DNA from: a virus
Length of the DNA stretch: 25,047 nt
Strand: one strand, 5' to 3'
IMG/VR virus record: IMGVR_UViG_3300031974_004359
Span: 1-25,047 of that record
In this document: positions 8,829 through 15,365 of the stretch, piece after piece
Numbering within the stretch: position 1 is the first letter of the stretch
Layout of the letters: each line of letters opens with the position of its first letter
The notes under the pieces: model-generated
Databases searched by the model: none
What the model was told of the DNA's origin: nothing
Seen by the model: only the letters and a program-made list of their open reading frames with translations
Program-made: the position numbers and the translations under genes

Positions 8829-9299
8829 TTAATTAATTAAATCGGTTGGATTAGGAATGTCTGGAACAAAATCATTTGGGTTAGGAATATTTGGTATACT
8901 AACCTCTGGCAATGGCGGCAAATCCGGTATATTAGGTATACTTGGAACCTCTGGTATCGGAGGTAAATTTGGAGGTGTAGGTAATTTTGGTAATCCCTTT
9001 TTCTCCTTTGGATTTTCTGGTGGCTGTTCCACTTCTTGTTTTTTTCTTTTACGAAAACTTGGTAGAGGTATTTTAGGTAACTTTGGTAATGTGGGTTTTT
9101 CTATTTTTGGTAACTCAGGTAACTCAGGTAACTCGGTTGGTATTGAATTTGCCAAATCACCAACCTTTCCTGTTATTGATGAAATATCTCCAACTACATT
9201 TTTTGCAGAATCAATTGCACCACCTGCTATATTTTTTGTAGAACCCAATGAATCCTTTACACCACTAGCTAAACTCTTTATGTTTTTTATATCTGCCAT
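8829..9299 (-). CDS. Proline-rich repeat protein next to the hub/spike gene
   Basis: A 156-residue protein. The first ~50 residues form an amphipathic Ala/Gly/Lys region (VKDSLGSTKNIAGGAIDSAK). The rest is dominated by short proline repeats: LPELPELPKIEKPTLPKLPK, then a basic patch (FRKRKKQ), then PxIPxxP units (IPEVPSIPNIPDLPPLPEV) ending PNPTDLIN. The repeats would favour an extended polyproline II rod. The opposite strand is also open because of this composition, but is not a gene. It lies between the gp5-like gene (TAATG overlap at 9299) and the hydrophobic structural protein, so a spike-tip, tape or scaffolding-like role is possible. No homologue is recognised. Confidence 0.68.
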   Translation of the reverse strand: MADIKNIKSLASGVKDSLGSTKNIAGGAIDSAKNVVGDISSITGKVGDLANSIPTELPELPELPKIEKPTLPKLPKIPLPSFRKRKKQEVEQPPENPKEKKGLPKLPTPPNLPPIPEVPSIPNIPDLPPLPEVSIPNIPNPNDFVPDIPNPTDLIN

Positions 9300-10528
9300 T
9301 ATTTTAGTTGTATATTTTTACTTAGTGAGTCATTTAATTTACCAATCAAAGTATTTAATCTTGCATTGTTTGTTGGTCCAGGTGAAGTTGCACCTGCGGG
9401 TGTTACAAATATCTGTTGTCCTACTATTTCCATAAACTCTCGTAAAATATCTAATAGAACATTTCCTTTTAGTGCATAATCTAACTCACCATCGGTTCCT
9501 AAATTAATTTTACCATTTCCAATATTAATACTAAGTGTTTTATTTTTTGTATCAATAAATAAATTATCTTCACTTGTGATATTAATGCCACCTCTTGCAT
9601 CTAATGAAAGTTTACCATCGGTTATCATACCTATATTTTTCTTACCAACAATTATCATATCTTCTGTCTTTGCTGAAAGGATTATTCTGTCTGAATTTAA
9701 TAGTATTTGATTTCCCTTTAGTTCAGATGGATAATCATAGAACGATTCATATTCAATGGTAGTTGGTAATGTGAAATTTAATTTCTTTTCACCACTACCC
9801 AATACAATAATACTTCCATCTGTATTTATATCTTCTTCAGTTGAATTAGAAATAGGTTTTGTTAGGGATTCAGGATTTTCACCGTTTCTTATTGTAATTG
9901 TTGGTGAAAATACTCTTTCTGAGTTATTGTAACCACTAAATCTAATTGATTGACCAAATCTGCTTTCTAATAAAGTATCACCTTCGTATAATTTAAGTTT
10001 GTGTATCCGAGTTCCTTTTTCAAGTAATTCAAAATAATCACCATACCCATCATAATCACTTTCGGAATTAGTACCACTTGACCTTGGTATGTTTGTTTTT
10101 TGTACATTACTATATTGCTTAGAATTACCCGTTGTTTGTCTTTCTCCTGATGGGAATTTTGTACTAATTAATGTTGGTATTGCATTTGCCTGTGGTGTTA
10201 CTTCTTCTGCAAGTCTTGTGTAATAATAGTCTCCACCATTTTCATGAATAAACACTTGTTCATTTCTTGTTGGTATTGTGTTTATATTTTTATTTACAGG
10301 AAATGCAAGTGGAAGTTCACTATTTGCAGTTGTCTTATCTGACATCAATCTAAATTGGATTGCACCTATTGAAAAAGTACCTTGAACATTTTTTGCTCTA
10401 AGTACTTCATCATTCTCATCCAATATAACACGATAAACAACTCCTTGATTAGAAGCAGGGGGTTTAATAATGTTACTGGTTGTTGAATTTGATATGGTTA
10501 CTCTACCACTTTCTAATCCTGCTGCCAT
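9299..10528 (-). CDS. 5: gp5-like baseplate hub/spike protein
   Basis: A 409-residue protein. Residues ~25-125 read as an OB-like beta barrel (VVYRVILDENDE, AIQFRLMSD, LAFPVNKNINTIPTRNEQVF). The region ~265-345 is a run of short alternating strands (NQILLNSDRIILSAKTEDMI, GKLSLDARGGINITSEDNLF, NKTLSINIGNGKINL). This is the pattern of the gp5/VgrG beta-helical spike. No lysozyme-type catalytic domain is visible between them, unlike T4 gp5, so cell-wall cleavage must be supplied elsewhere or is not used. The C-terminal ~60 residues contain a helix (LLDILREFMEIVGQQIFV) and a Pro/Gly linker. Context fits: the 131-residue protein upstream, then gp25 and gp6 downstream. Confidence 0.75.
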   Translation of the reverse strand: MAAGLESGRVTISNSTTSNIIKPPASNQGVVYRVILDENDEVLRAKNVQGTFSIGAIQFRLMSDKTTANSELPLAFPVNKNINTIPTRNEQVFIHENGGDYYYTRLAEEVTPQANAIPTLISTKFPSGERQTTGNSKQYSNVQKTNIPRSSGTNSESDYDGYGDYFELLEKGTRIHKLKLYEGDTLLESRFGQSIRFSGYNNSERVFSPTITIRNGENPESLTKPISNSTEEDINTDGSIIVLGSGEKKLNFTLPTTIEYESFYDYPSELKGNQILLNSDRIILSAKTEDMIIVGKKNIGMITDGKLSLDARGGINITSEDNLFIDTKNKTLSINIGNGKINLGTDGELDYALKGNVLLDILREFMEIVGQQIFVTPAGATSPGPTNNARLNTLIGKLNDSLSKNIQLK

Positions 10529-10924
10529 TTAGTTTTTTATTTTTTGCTTTAGTTCCTCAACATCACTTTCAATATCATCTACTCTACTCACCTCATCTTG
10601 AACTTGTTCAATTTCAGCAAGTAGTTGTTCTCTTTCTGCATCAGTAAGGTATCCGGTATCTCCTTCTGATTTTTGATTGGATGCAATAATTCGTTGTGCA
10701 ATAGTTGCCAATTTAACTAATTGGTCATCGTTACGAACTGAAGTGTCAATTAAGTCTTTAATGATTGGGCCTATAATTCCCATATCGCCTTTGTGGCCAA
10801 TCATTTTTCTCATTTCATAGATAACTTCTGAAATGTGCTTCTTTTTATTGATTTGATTGTTGTAAATATCCTCAAACAACCCACTAAGGTTTTTGCCTGG
10901 GAATAATTCGAAATCTGTTGCCAT
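10529..10924 (-). CDS. Small tail/baseplate protein with C-terminal coiled coil
   Basis: A 131-residue protein starting MATDFELFPGKNLSGLFEDI. A helical N-terminal domain (INKKKHISEVIYEMRKMIG; IIGPIIKDLIDTS) is followed by an acidic heptad-rich C-terminus (LAEIEQVQDEVSRVDDIESD). I believe similar short proteins sit next to gp5 in marine T4-like phages, but cannot verify this. It is the first gene of the spike-gp6 run and follows an ATATTTATA box at 10952-10960, which suggests late expression. It ends one base before the gp5-like start. Confidence 0.75.
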   Translation of the reverse strand: MATDFELFPGKNLSGLFEDIYNNQINKKKHISEVIYEMRKMIGHKGDMGIIGPIIKDLIDTSVRNDDQLVKLATIAQRIIASNQKSEGDTGYLTDAEREQLLAEIEQVQDEVSRVDDIESDVEELKQKIKN

Positions 10925-10951
10925 AATTAGTTTATCAATATTTGTTCAATA

Positions 10952-10960
10952 TATAAATAT
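10952..10960 (-). promoter_or_regulatory. Putative phage late-type promoter box
   Basis: The coding strand reads GATATTTATATAT in the gap before the 131-residue tail protein, 28 nt upstream of ATG 10924. It is one of five exact copies of ATATTTATA in intergenic gaps. Confidence 0.5.
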
Positions 10961-10982
10961 CAATAAACAAAAAAGTGTAGGA

Positions 10983-11126
10983 TTATCTACCCTGCCCTCT
11001 ATATGCCTTTTTGTAATTTCTACTATTTTTAGATTTTGAAGTTTTGCTCTTAGCGTGAACACCAGGTCTCTTCTTACTTTGAGAACGATATAACGAAATA
11101 CCAAAACCTCCTTTTGCTTTTGCCAT
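10983..11126 (-). CDS. Very basic 47-residue conserved-looking phage protein
   Basis: ATG at 11126 opens a 47-codon frame ending TAA at 10985-10983, beginning MAKAKGGFGISLYRSQSKKR. Fifteen of 47 residues are Lys or Arg and the end is YRGQGR. Such composition suits nucleic-acid binding or packing against DNA. I recall similar basic mini-proteins with a KKRPG...YRGQGR pattern in other phages, but this is memory, not a search. The start has the leader TAATAAATTATGGC, identical to that of gp6 and gp25, which supports this frame over a longer 66-codon frame starting at 11146. It lies between the two-component operon and the tail module. Confidence 0.75.
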   Translation of the reverse strand: MAKAKGGFGISLYRSQSKKRPGVHAKSKTSKSKNSRNYKKAYRGQGR

Positions 11127-11178
11127 AATTTATTATTATATACCAATAAGTATATTATACTAAATCAAACAAAAACAA

Positions 11179-11709
11179 TTACTTATTCTTATAAAAATAT
11201 TCAAGTATATCCTTCTCCAACATATAATCCATTACGAAGTTATCTCCATACTTAATGCTGGTAAATGTTCCACTATCTTCATCGGTGATTTCTATCACAT
11301 AATCTATCTCATTATAGGTTACTCGATAACTTTCACTTTTTAAGATTCGTTGAATACTTTTATGTTCATCGGTTCTCTCAATAACTTCTTTATCACTCAA
11401 ATCGGGAACATTAAGAAGTTGAGTTACACATTTAGCATAATTTGTTTTAAGAGTATCAACAAAGTAGATTTGATTCATCTTACTCATTAGATACAATCTT
11501 TGTTTGTTATCTAATCCGCCAGCTTTGAAATCACCAGTAAACTGAATGATGGGTAGGTTGAGTAATGCTTCTTGTGTTTCTTCTCTTAGAGTTTTGAAAT
11601 CTACTTTAGAATGTATTTGACTTGGATAGTTGATATCCCTATCAAATGGTAAAGATAGAATATCATAGTAAGTGTAGATACCAACCTTTTCTTCTATCTG
11701 TGGTGCCAT
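11179..11709 (-). CDS. Uncharacterised 176-residue protein
   Basis: A 176-residue protein starting MAPQIEEKVGIYTYYDILSL. It appears soluble and mixed alpha/beta, with no membrane segment or catalytic motif I recognise. A C-terminal part has paired strands (SYRVTYNEIDYVIEITDEDS) and a terminal helix (YMLEKDILEYFYKNK). Two bases separate its start from the stop of the coiled-coil membrane protein, so it could be the last gene of the two-component operon. It could also belong functionally to the tail genes downstream; a T4 gp53-like wedge role was considered but is unsupported. Confidence 0.7.
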   Translation of the reverse strand: MAPQIEEKVGIYTYYDILSLPFDRDINYPSQIHSKVDFKTLREETQEALLNLPIIQFTGDFKAGGLDNKQRLYLMSKMNQIYFVDTLKTNYAKCVTQLLNVPDLSDKEVIERTDEHKSIQRILKSESYRVTYNEIDYVIEITDEDSGTFTSIKYGDNFVMDYMLEKDILEYFYKNK

Positions 11710-11711
11710 AA

Positions 11712-12284
11712 CTACTCTTTTTCAGTTGCATACTTCACACCCATAATCGTACCTACGATTGAGAATGCGTTAGTTAAGAGAATACCAAACATATTACTCC
11801 AAGTAGAACCAATGATTTGTGTATCAGTACCAGAAACCAATGCTAATCCATACATAGCAGTTGTAAGAACACCAACTCCTATAATCACATAAAGTGCAAC
11901 TCTTACAATGGTACTGATTAATTCAAATTGAGTTTTCTTTTGCATTAGTTCCAAATCTTCTAATGCTTTATCTTTACCTTCTTCTGCTTCTTCTTTAAGT
12001 TGGTTTGCTTCTTCTAATGCTACTTTGAGTTCTTCCATCAAAGCATCATTTTCTTCTTGTTTAGCAACTAACTCTTTGTTTTGTTTCTGAACTTGTTTGG
12101 TAACTTGTAATCGTTTTCTTCTTGCCGTAGAATCTTTTTCTTTACATACTTTAAGGTACTCTTCAAACTCCACATCATCTTTTGGTGCTTGTAGAATTTT
12201 TAGAAAGTTACCCTCAACATAAATCTTTTTCTTTTTGGCAACTTCTAACAATACATCTCTTGTATGTTTTGTTATTGGTATCAT
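11712..12284 (-). CDS. Coiled-coil protein with two C-terminal membrane helices
   Basis: A 190-residue protein. Residues 1-50 form a small charged domain (VLLEVAKKKKIYVEG). Residues ~55-120 are a strong coiled coil (VQKQNKELVAKQEENDALME, then KVALEEANQLKEEAEEG). Two hydrophobic helices follow at ~124-150 and ~162-184, with a short loop containing SGTDTQIIGSTW between them. The long charged N-terminus is probably cytoplasmic. The start overlaps the receiver gene's stop as ATGA, so the two are translated together. This makes it the best candidate partner or output of the phosphorelay; the two-helix end is also compatible with a holin-like or channel-like role. Both ideas are inference. Confidence 0.78.
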   Translation of the reverse strand: MIPITKHTRDVLLEVAKKKKIYVEGNFLKILQAPKDDVEFEEYLKVCKEKDSTARRKRLQVTKQVQKQNKELVAKQEENDALMEELKVALEEANQLKEEAEEGKDKALEDLELMQKKTQFELISTIVRVALYVIIGVGVLTTAMYGLALVSGTDTQIIGSTWSNMFGILLTNAFSIVGTIMGVKYATEKE

Positions 12285-12727
12285 TTATAAACTTTGAAAG
12301 GGTTTGTTCTATTCAAATATCCTTTATAATCACTTCTAAATTCTTCTAATCGAGGTTCGATATCATCTGATTTGATAATCCAAAATTGTGCACCTGCTGC
12401 TTTTGCTTTTTCAATTTCTTGATTATCATCTGAAGATGAGATAATACCAATCACACAACCATTGCCATAATCAAAGTTGATTTTTCTAACCAACTCGATT
12501 CCATCAAATGAAGAACCGATAATATTCAAGTCAACAAATACACATTCAGGTCTTTCACCGTTTGGGTCATCAGGAAACCATTCCTTAAATTTTGCATCAG
12601 CCTCATCAGAGGAGTTTAATGCCTCTAAAGAAAGTGTGATATCTAAGATACTACAAGCATCTTCAAATACTAAGTGGAATAAATCTTCATCATCCACCAA
12701 TAAGATTGAGTTAATCATTTCGTTCAT
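12281..12727 (-). CDS. Stand-alone response-regulator receiver domain protein
   Basis: A 148-residue CheY-type receiver with no output domain. Counting from MNEMINSILLVDDED, the acidic pocket is D12/D13 and the phospho-acceptor is D66 in CVFVDLNI. The switch residue is S97 in IGIISSS and the invariant lysine is K119 in FWIIKSD. All key positions are intact, so phosphorylation is likely. I place the start at 12727 because its ATG overlaps the kinase stop as ATGA; a 28-residue upstream extension of the frame lies inside the kinase gene and has no receiver character. Its stop overlaps the start of the coiled-coil membrane protein by ATGA. Receivers of this kind act by protein contact or as phosphate sinks. 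Confidence 0.88.
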   Translation of the reverse strand: MNEMINSILLVDDEDLFHLVFEDACSILDITLSLEALNSSDEADAKFKEWFPDDPNGERPECVFVDLNIIGSSFDGIELVRKINFDYGNGCVIGIISSSDDNQEIEKAKAAGAQFWIIKSDDIEPRLEEFRSDYKGYLNRTNPFKVYK

Positions 12728-13956
12728 TTTATTTTGATTTTTAATTTTGTACCAGAATCTAATTTTTCTGCAGTTATTTTGAAACCATGTTCTTTCAAAA
12801 TTGCGATACAAATATTTAATCCCAATCCTGAGCCTCCTTCCTTTTGTCCTTCTTTTCTCGTATATGGTTTAGATAACTCTAAGAATTCTTCTTGAGTAAT
12901 ACCTCTACCATTATCCTCCACACAAAGTGTAGAATCGTTTTCCATATAAATGGTAACCATCTTTGTACTACTATCGTTATACTTTAATCCGTTTCTGATT
13001 AAGTTATCAATTGCGGTACAAAAGAGTGGTTCGTTCACTTCCATTGTAGGTAACCGTTCGATTTTAACTTGCTTTACATATGATGTAGAAGATAGGTAGT
13101 TTCTAAGTACTTCACCTAAATTAACTTCTGCCATATCTAAGTGAGCATCCTCTTTTACCAAATTTGTAAATTCTTTAACTCCAGCGTAAACCTTTTGAGT
13201 ATGTTTCAATCCTTCTTCCAACATTCGTAAAGGTGCATCAATTTTTAGTTCCTTTACTTTATCATCAGTTAATCTTCTTCTAAGAGATGTTAATCCTCTT
13301 GGCATATAAGTGTTGATACCACTATGCATATCGTGTCGTAGAATCTTTGCAGCGTGTTCCAAATAAGAGTTCTTTTGGTTTACCATAACTTCCGATTCGT
13401 GTTGGATTGTGATATCTGCTGCAATCTTTAGAACTTTATCATAAGTTCCATTTGAATTCTGAATAGGTGTGTAGTTACCAAATAACCAAACCGAACTACC
13501 ATCTTTTGCAACTCTTTCAAACTCACCACTAATGGTTTCGCCTCTTTTTAATTTTTGCCAAAATTCGTGGTATTCTAAACTATCTGCATAATCCTTTGTA
13601 ACCATTCTTCTATGTTGTTTGTGTTTTAGTTCTTTTTCACTACACTTCATTGTGTTACAAAACTTGGAGTTTGCTTCTAAGATGTATCCATCCATATCCA
13701 TCATTACCACCAAATTAGATTTATCAATTGCCGCTAATTGTAAATCAATATTTGCTTCTTTTAATTTAGTGGTACGAATAAAATCATATACCACATAAAA
13801 GAAAGGTGGCATGAAAGCAATAACACAACCATAACCAAACTCAGCAAGGAAGTAGGTAGGTTCACACCATCTCATTACTATACAAGTTTGTACAATAAAG
13901 AAAGTGAGCATGATAACACCAGCTATGCCCAAACATATTTTTGCAAACTTATTCAT
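12724..13956 (-). CDS. Membrane PAS-domain sensor histidine kinase
   Basis: A 410-residue complete sensor kinase. Two membrane helices (~5-29 and ~38-60) with almost no loop outside the cell imply sensing in or at the membrane, or by the PAS domain. PAS/PAC spans ~72-190 (LVVMMDMDGYILEANSKF; EFERVAKDGSSVWLFGNYTP). The phospho-accepting histidine is H208 in KILRHDMHSGIN; the proline common in H-boxes is absent. The ATPase domain shows the N box (AIDNLIRNGLKYND, N318/N322), G1 (CVEDNGRGI, D348) and G2 (GGSGLGLNIC, ~374-383). Everything needed for activity is present. The receiver follows with an ATGA overlap. Histidine kinases are rare in phage genomes, so host origin by transfer is likely, but codon use looks like its neighbours. 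Confidence 0.93.
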   Translation of the reverse strand: MNKFAKICLGIAGVIMLTFFIVQTCIVMRWCEPTYFLAEFGYGCVIAFMPPFFYVVYDFIRTTKLKEANIDLQLAAIDKSNLVVMMDMDGYILEANSKFCNTMKCSEKELKHKQHRRMVTKDYADSLEYHEFWQKLKRGETISGEFERVAKDGSSVWLFGNYTPIQNSNGTYDKVLKIAADITIQHESEVMVNQKNSYLEHAAKILRHDMHSGINTYMPRGLTSLRRRLTDDKVKELKIDAPLRMLEEGLKHTQKVYAGVKEFTNLVKEDAHLDMAEVNLGEVLRNYLSSTSYVKQVKIERLPTMEVNEPLFCTAIDNLIRNGLKYNDSSTKMVTIYMENDSTLCVEDNGRGITQEEFLELSKPYTRKEGQKEGGSGLGLNICIAILKEHGFKITAEKLDSGTKLKIKIK

Positions 13957-13962
13957 TTTATT

Positions 13963-14151
13963 TTATAGTTCAGATTTTCTTAATCCTAACTTTTCAAATA
14001 AAAATTTAGATGGACAAAATTTAGTCCATACTCCAATCTGCAACATTGTTACAACAAATAAAACTATCCACCAATTTTGTAGAAGTGTGGCAGATAAAAG
14101 TACGAGAGACATGAGTAGGTAAACTGCTCGTACCGAAGTCCAATTTTTCAT
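13963..14151 (-). CDS. DUF2892-like small membrane protein
   Basis: A 62-residue protein with two hydrophobic helices (AVYLLMSLVLLSATLL and WWIVLFVVTMLQIGVW) followed by a cytoplasmic KFCPSKFLFEKLGLRK. The N-terminal charged start, helix hairpin and Cys-Pro motif near the end match the DUF2892/YgaP-C layout, a small inner-membrane family of unknown function. The start overlaps the stop of a 36-residue gene (TAATG), and only six bases separate its stop from the kinase start, so it is probably part of the two-component operon. A helper or sensor-partner role for the kinase is possible but not shown. Confidence 0.7.
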   Translation of the reverse strand: MKNWTSVRAVYLLMSLVLLSATLLQNWWIVLFVVTMLQIGVWTKFCPSKFLFEKLGLRKSEL

Positions 14152-14261
14152 TACATTAATTCTAAAAATCCAAAAAATGCAACCTTAATTCTAATCCATA
14201 GTCTTTTGTGAAGTGGTAAAGACTTGAACTCTTCGGTATTGAAAATATCTTCCAATTCCAT
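14151..14261 (-). CDS. 36-residue mini-protein at head of two-component operon
   Basis: ATG at 14261 opens a 36-codon frame beginning MELEDIFNTEEFKSLPLHKR and ending VAFFGFLELM with TAA at 14153-14151. The stop overlaps the ATG of the DUF2892-like gene as TAATG, the coupling seen between established genes here; this is the main support. The first half is acidic, the second half amphipathic with a hydrophobic end that could touch the membrane. It would otherwise be a gap of 164 bases. Function unknown. Confidence 0.55.
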   Translation of the reverse strand: MELEDIFNTEEFKSLPLHKRLWIRIKVAFFGFLELM

Positions 14262-14302
14262 TTTGTAGTTTTTTAATAGGTAGGTAATATAACTTATTTA
14301 AG

Positions 14303-14311
14303 AATAAATAT
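14303..14311 (-). promoter_or_regulatory. Variant late-type promoter box before the two-component operon
   Basis: The coding strand reads ATATTTATT, one base different from the ATATTTATA box, 42 nt upstream of ATG 14261 in the only gap before the operon. It is flanked by short AT-rich inverted repeats (AACTTAT/ATAAGTT). Spacing is longer than at the exact copies, so confidence is low. Confidence 0.3.
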
Positions 14312-14315
14312 AAGT

Positions 14316-15041
14316 TTAGTAAGAAAAGAACTCATCCTCATCGGAATCATCTCTGATTTCACCATAATCTAAATAATCATTTAGCATTTTCTTTTGGTGT
14401 TCTTTCATTACATTTACAACTTTAGTAATATAATGAGTTTTACAATCAGTCATTTCTCTGATTAAAAGATAAAGATGTTTTTTGTTGAAGTTTTCAATGT
14501 ATTGACTTCTTCTAAATAATTCTAAGATAGCATCTGCAATTTGAATATCTCTTTTCTTTGTAAACACCTTTGTTAGATTTTTGTCCCAATACTCTAACAT
14601 CAAATCTTTGAACTCAGAAAATTCATCACCTTGTTGACTTTCGTAAAAATCATTTTGAGGATTCCATGTTTCTGGCATTTGAGATAATAAATCCGTTTTC
14701 TTATATCTTTTGTAATTACCATTATTTTTTAATATTAAATGGTTTTTTGCTATGATTGAAAAATAAGAAAAGGCCCTACCTTTATCTGGTTGATACATAT
14801 GAATTTTTTGTATCATCATTGATACTACTTCCTTTTTCACATCATCCTTTGGAACATCAAAATAAGAAAACTTAAATGTGTTTAATACATTTTCTGCTAA
14901 CTTTTCAAAAGGATATTGAATTCTTTCTTCATATATCTTTGATTTTTTTCGTGGGTCTTTACAATTATTGTATTCAATTATTGCCTCTTGGGCAGGTGTA
15001 CCAAAGTATATTTTGGATTTTTTTCTTCTTGGTCTTGGCAT
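14316..15041 (-). CDS. 55: T4 gp55-like late transcription sigma factor
   Basis: A 241-residue protein resembling T4-like gp55, the phage sigma that directs host RNA polymerase to late promoters. A basic N-terminus (MPRPRRKKSKIYFG) leads into helices and the region-2-like core at ~66-103, with DVKKEVVSMMIQKIHMYQPD and GRAFSYFSIIAKNHLI. The latter is the typical 'G-x-A-F-S-Y-F' sigma-2 helix. The C-terminus is acidic (DDSDEDEFFSY), which in T4 gp55 and gp33 is where the sliding clamp binds; that role here is inference. It follows a small membrane protein under a host-type promoter at 15334-15365, so host polymerase can make it. It likely recognises the ATATTTATA boxes found in this window. Confidence 0.85.
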   Translation of the reverse strand: MPRPRRKKSKIYFGTPAQEAIIEYNNCKDPRKKSKIYEERIQYPFEKLAENVLNTFKFSYFDVPKDDVKKEVVSMMIQKIHMYQPDKGRAFSYFSIIAKNHLILKNNGNYKRYKKTDLLSQMPETWNPQNDFYESQQGDEFSEFKDLMLEYWDKNLTKVFTKKRDIQIADAILELFRRSQYIENFNKKHLYLLIREMTDCKTHYITKVVNVMKEHQKKMLNDYLDYGEIRDDSDEDEFFSY

Positions 15042-15043
15042 AA

Positions 15044-15316
15044 TTATAGATTGTTTTTATACTTCTCAACAATATCTTTTAACTCTGTAAAAACAACACC
15101 CACTTCATCATCAGATTCAAATGAACCTCTAATATCTATCTGCCTCATTTCTTCTAACATTTTTTCTAATGTATTTATGGTAATTTCATTTTGAACATCC
15201 ATATCATTTGCAATACTTTCAATCTGTCTAATCAGTTGAGTTCCTCTATAAATGAAAAAAATATTTGAAAGTGTTAAAACTCCTATGATAATGTATAATA
15301 TATAAAGTGTTTCCAT
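15044..15316 (-). CDS. Small N-terminally anchored membrane protein
   Basis: A 90-residue protein with one membrane helix at ~4-24 (LYILYIIIGVLTLSNIFFIY) and a cytoplasmic helical part with two conserved-looking blocks: MLEEMRQIDIRGSFESDDEV and VFTELKDIVEKYK. I recall the IDxRGxFExDDEVG block in small proteins of other T4-like marine phages, unverified. It stands directly behind the TTTG-N20-TATATTAG promoter and two bases before gp55, so it leads the sigma-factor transcript. Function unknown. Confidence 0.75.
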   Translation of the reverse strand: METLYILYIIIGVLTLSNIFFIYRGTQLIRQIESIANDMDVQNEITINTLEKMLEEMRQIDIRGSFESDDEVGVVFTELKDIVEKYKNNL

Positions 15317-15333
15317 ATAGTTAAAATATTCTA

Positions 15334-15365
15334 CTAATATACGAAAAAAAAATTAAAATTCCAAA
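15334..15365 (-). promoter_or_regulatory. Bacteroidota-type promoter (sigma-factor transcript)
   Basis: On the coding strand a -33 TTTG (15365-15362) is followed by 20 nt and TATATTAG (15341-15334), close to the Bacteroidota -7 consensus TAnnTTTG. ATG 15316 is 18 nt further on. The surrounding bases (TTTGGAA and TATATTAG) are shared with promoters at 21554 and 22182. Confidence 0.65.

Noticed and set aside
8857-9435. 192-codon glycine-rich open frame on the plus strand
   Set aside because: It is the exact antisense of the proline-rich gene; CCN/GGN repeats keep both strands open. No start context or homology, and no other plus-strand gene is supported.
10946-11146. 66-codon frame on the minus strand
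   Set aside because: Overlaps the 47-residue basic protein in another frame; its product has no protein-family character and its start lacks the AATTATGG context.
11140-11170. GTATAATATAC palindrome as a promoter for the 47-residue gene
   Set aside because: Neither the TTTG-N20-TAnnTTTG spacing nor ATATTTATA is present; a short AT palindrome alone is not enough.
12728-12811. 28-residue N-terminal extension of the receiver
   Set aside because: It lies within the kinase coding region, has no receiver features, and the ATGA start at 12727 is the natural coupled start.
14291-14316. 7-bp inverted repeat AACTTAT/ATAAGTT around the variant late box
   Set aside because: Pure A/T-rich pairing of this length is expected by chance in such AT-rich DNA; no T-run or conserved loop supports function.
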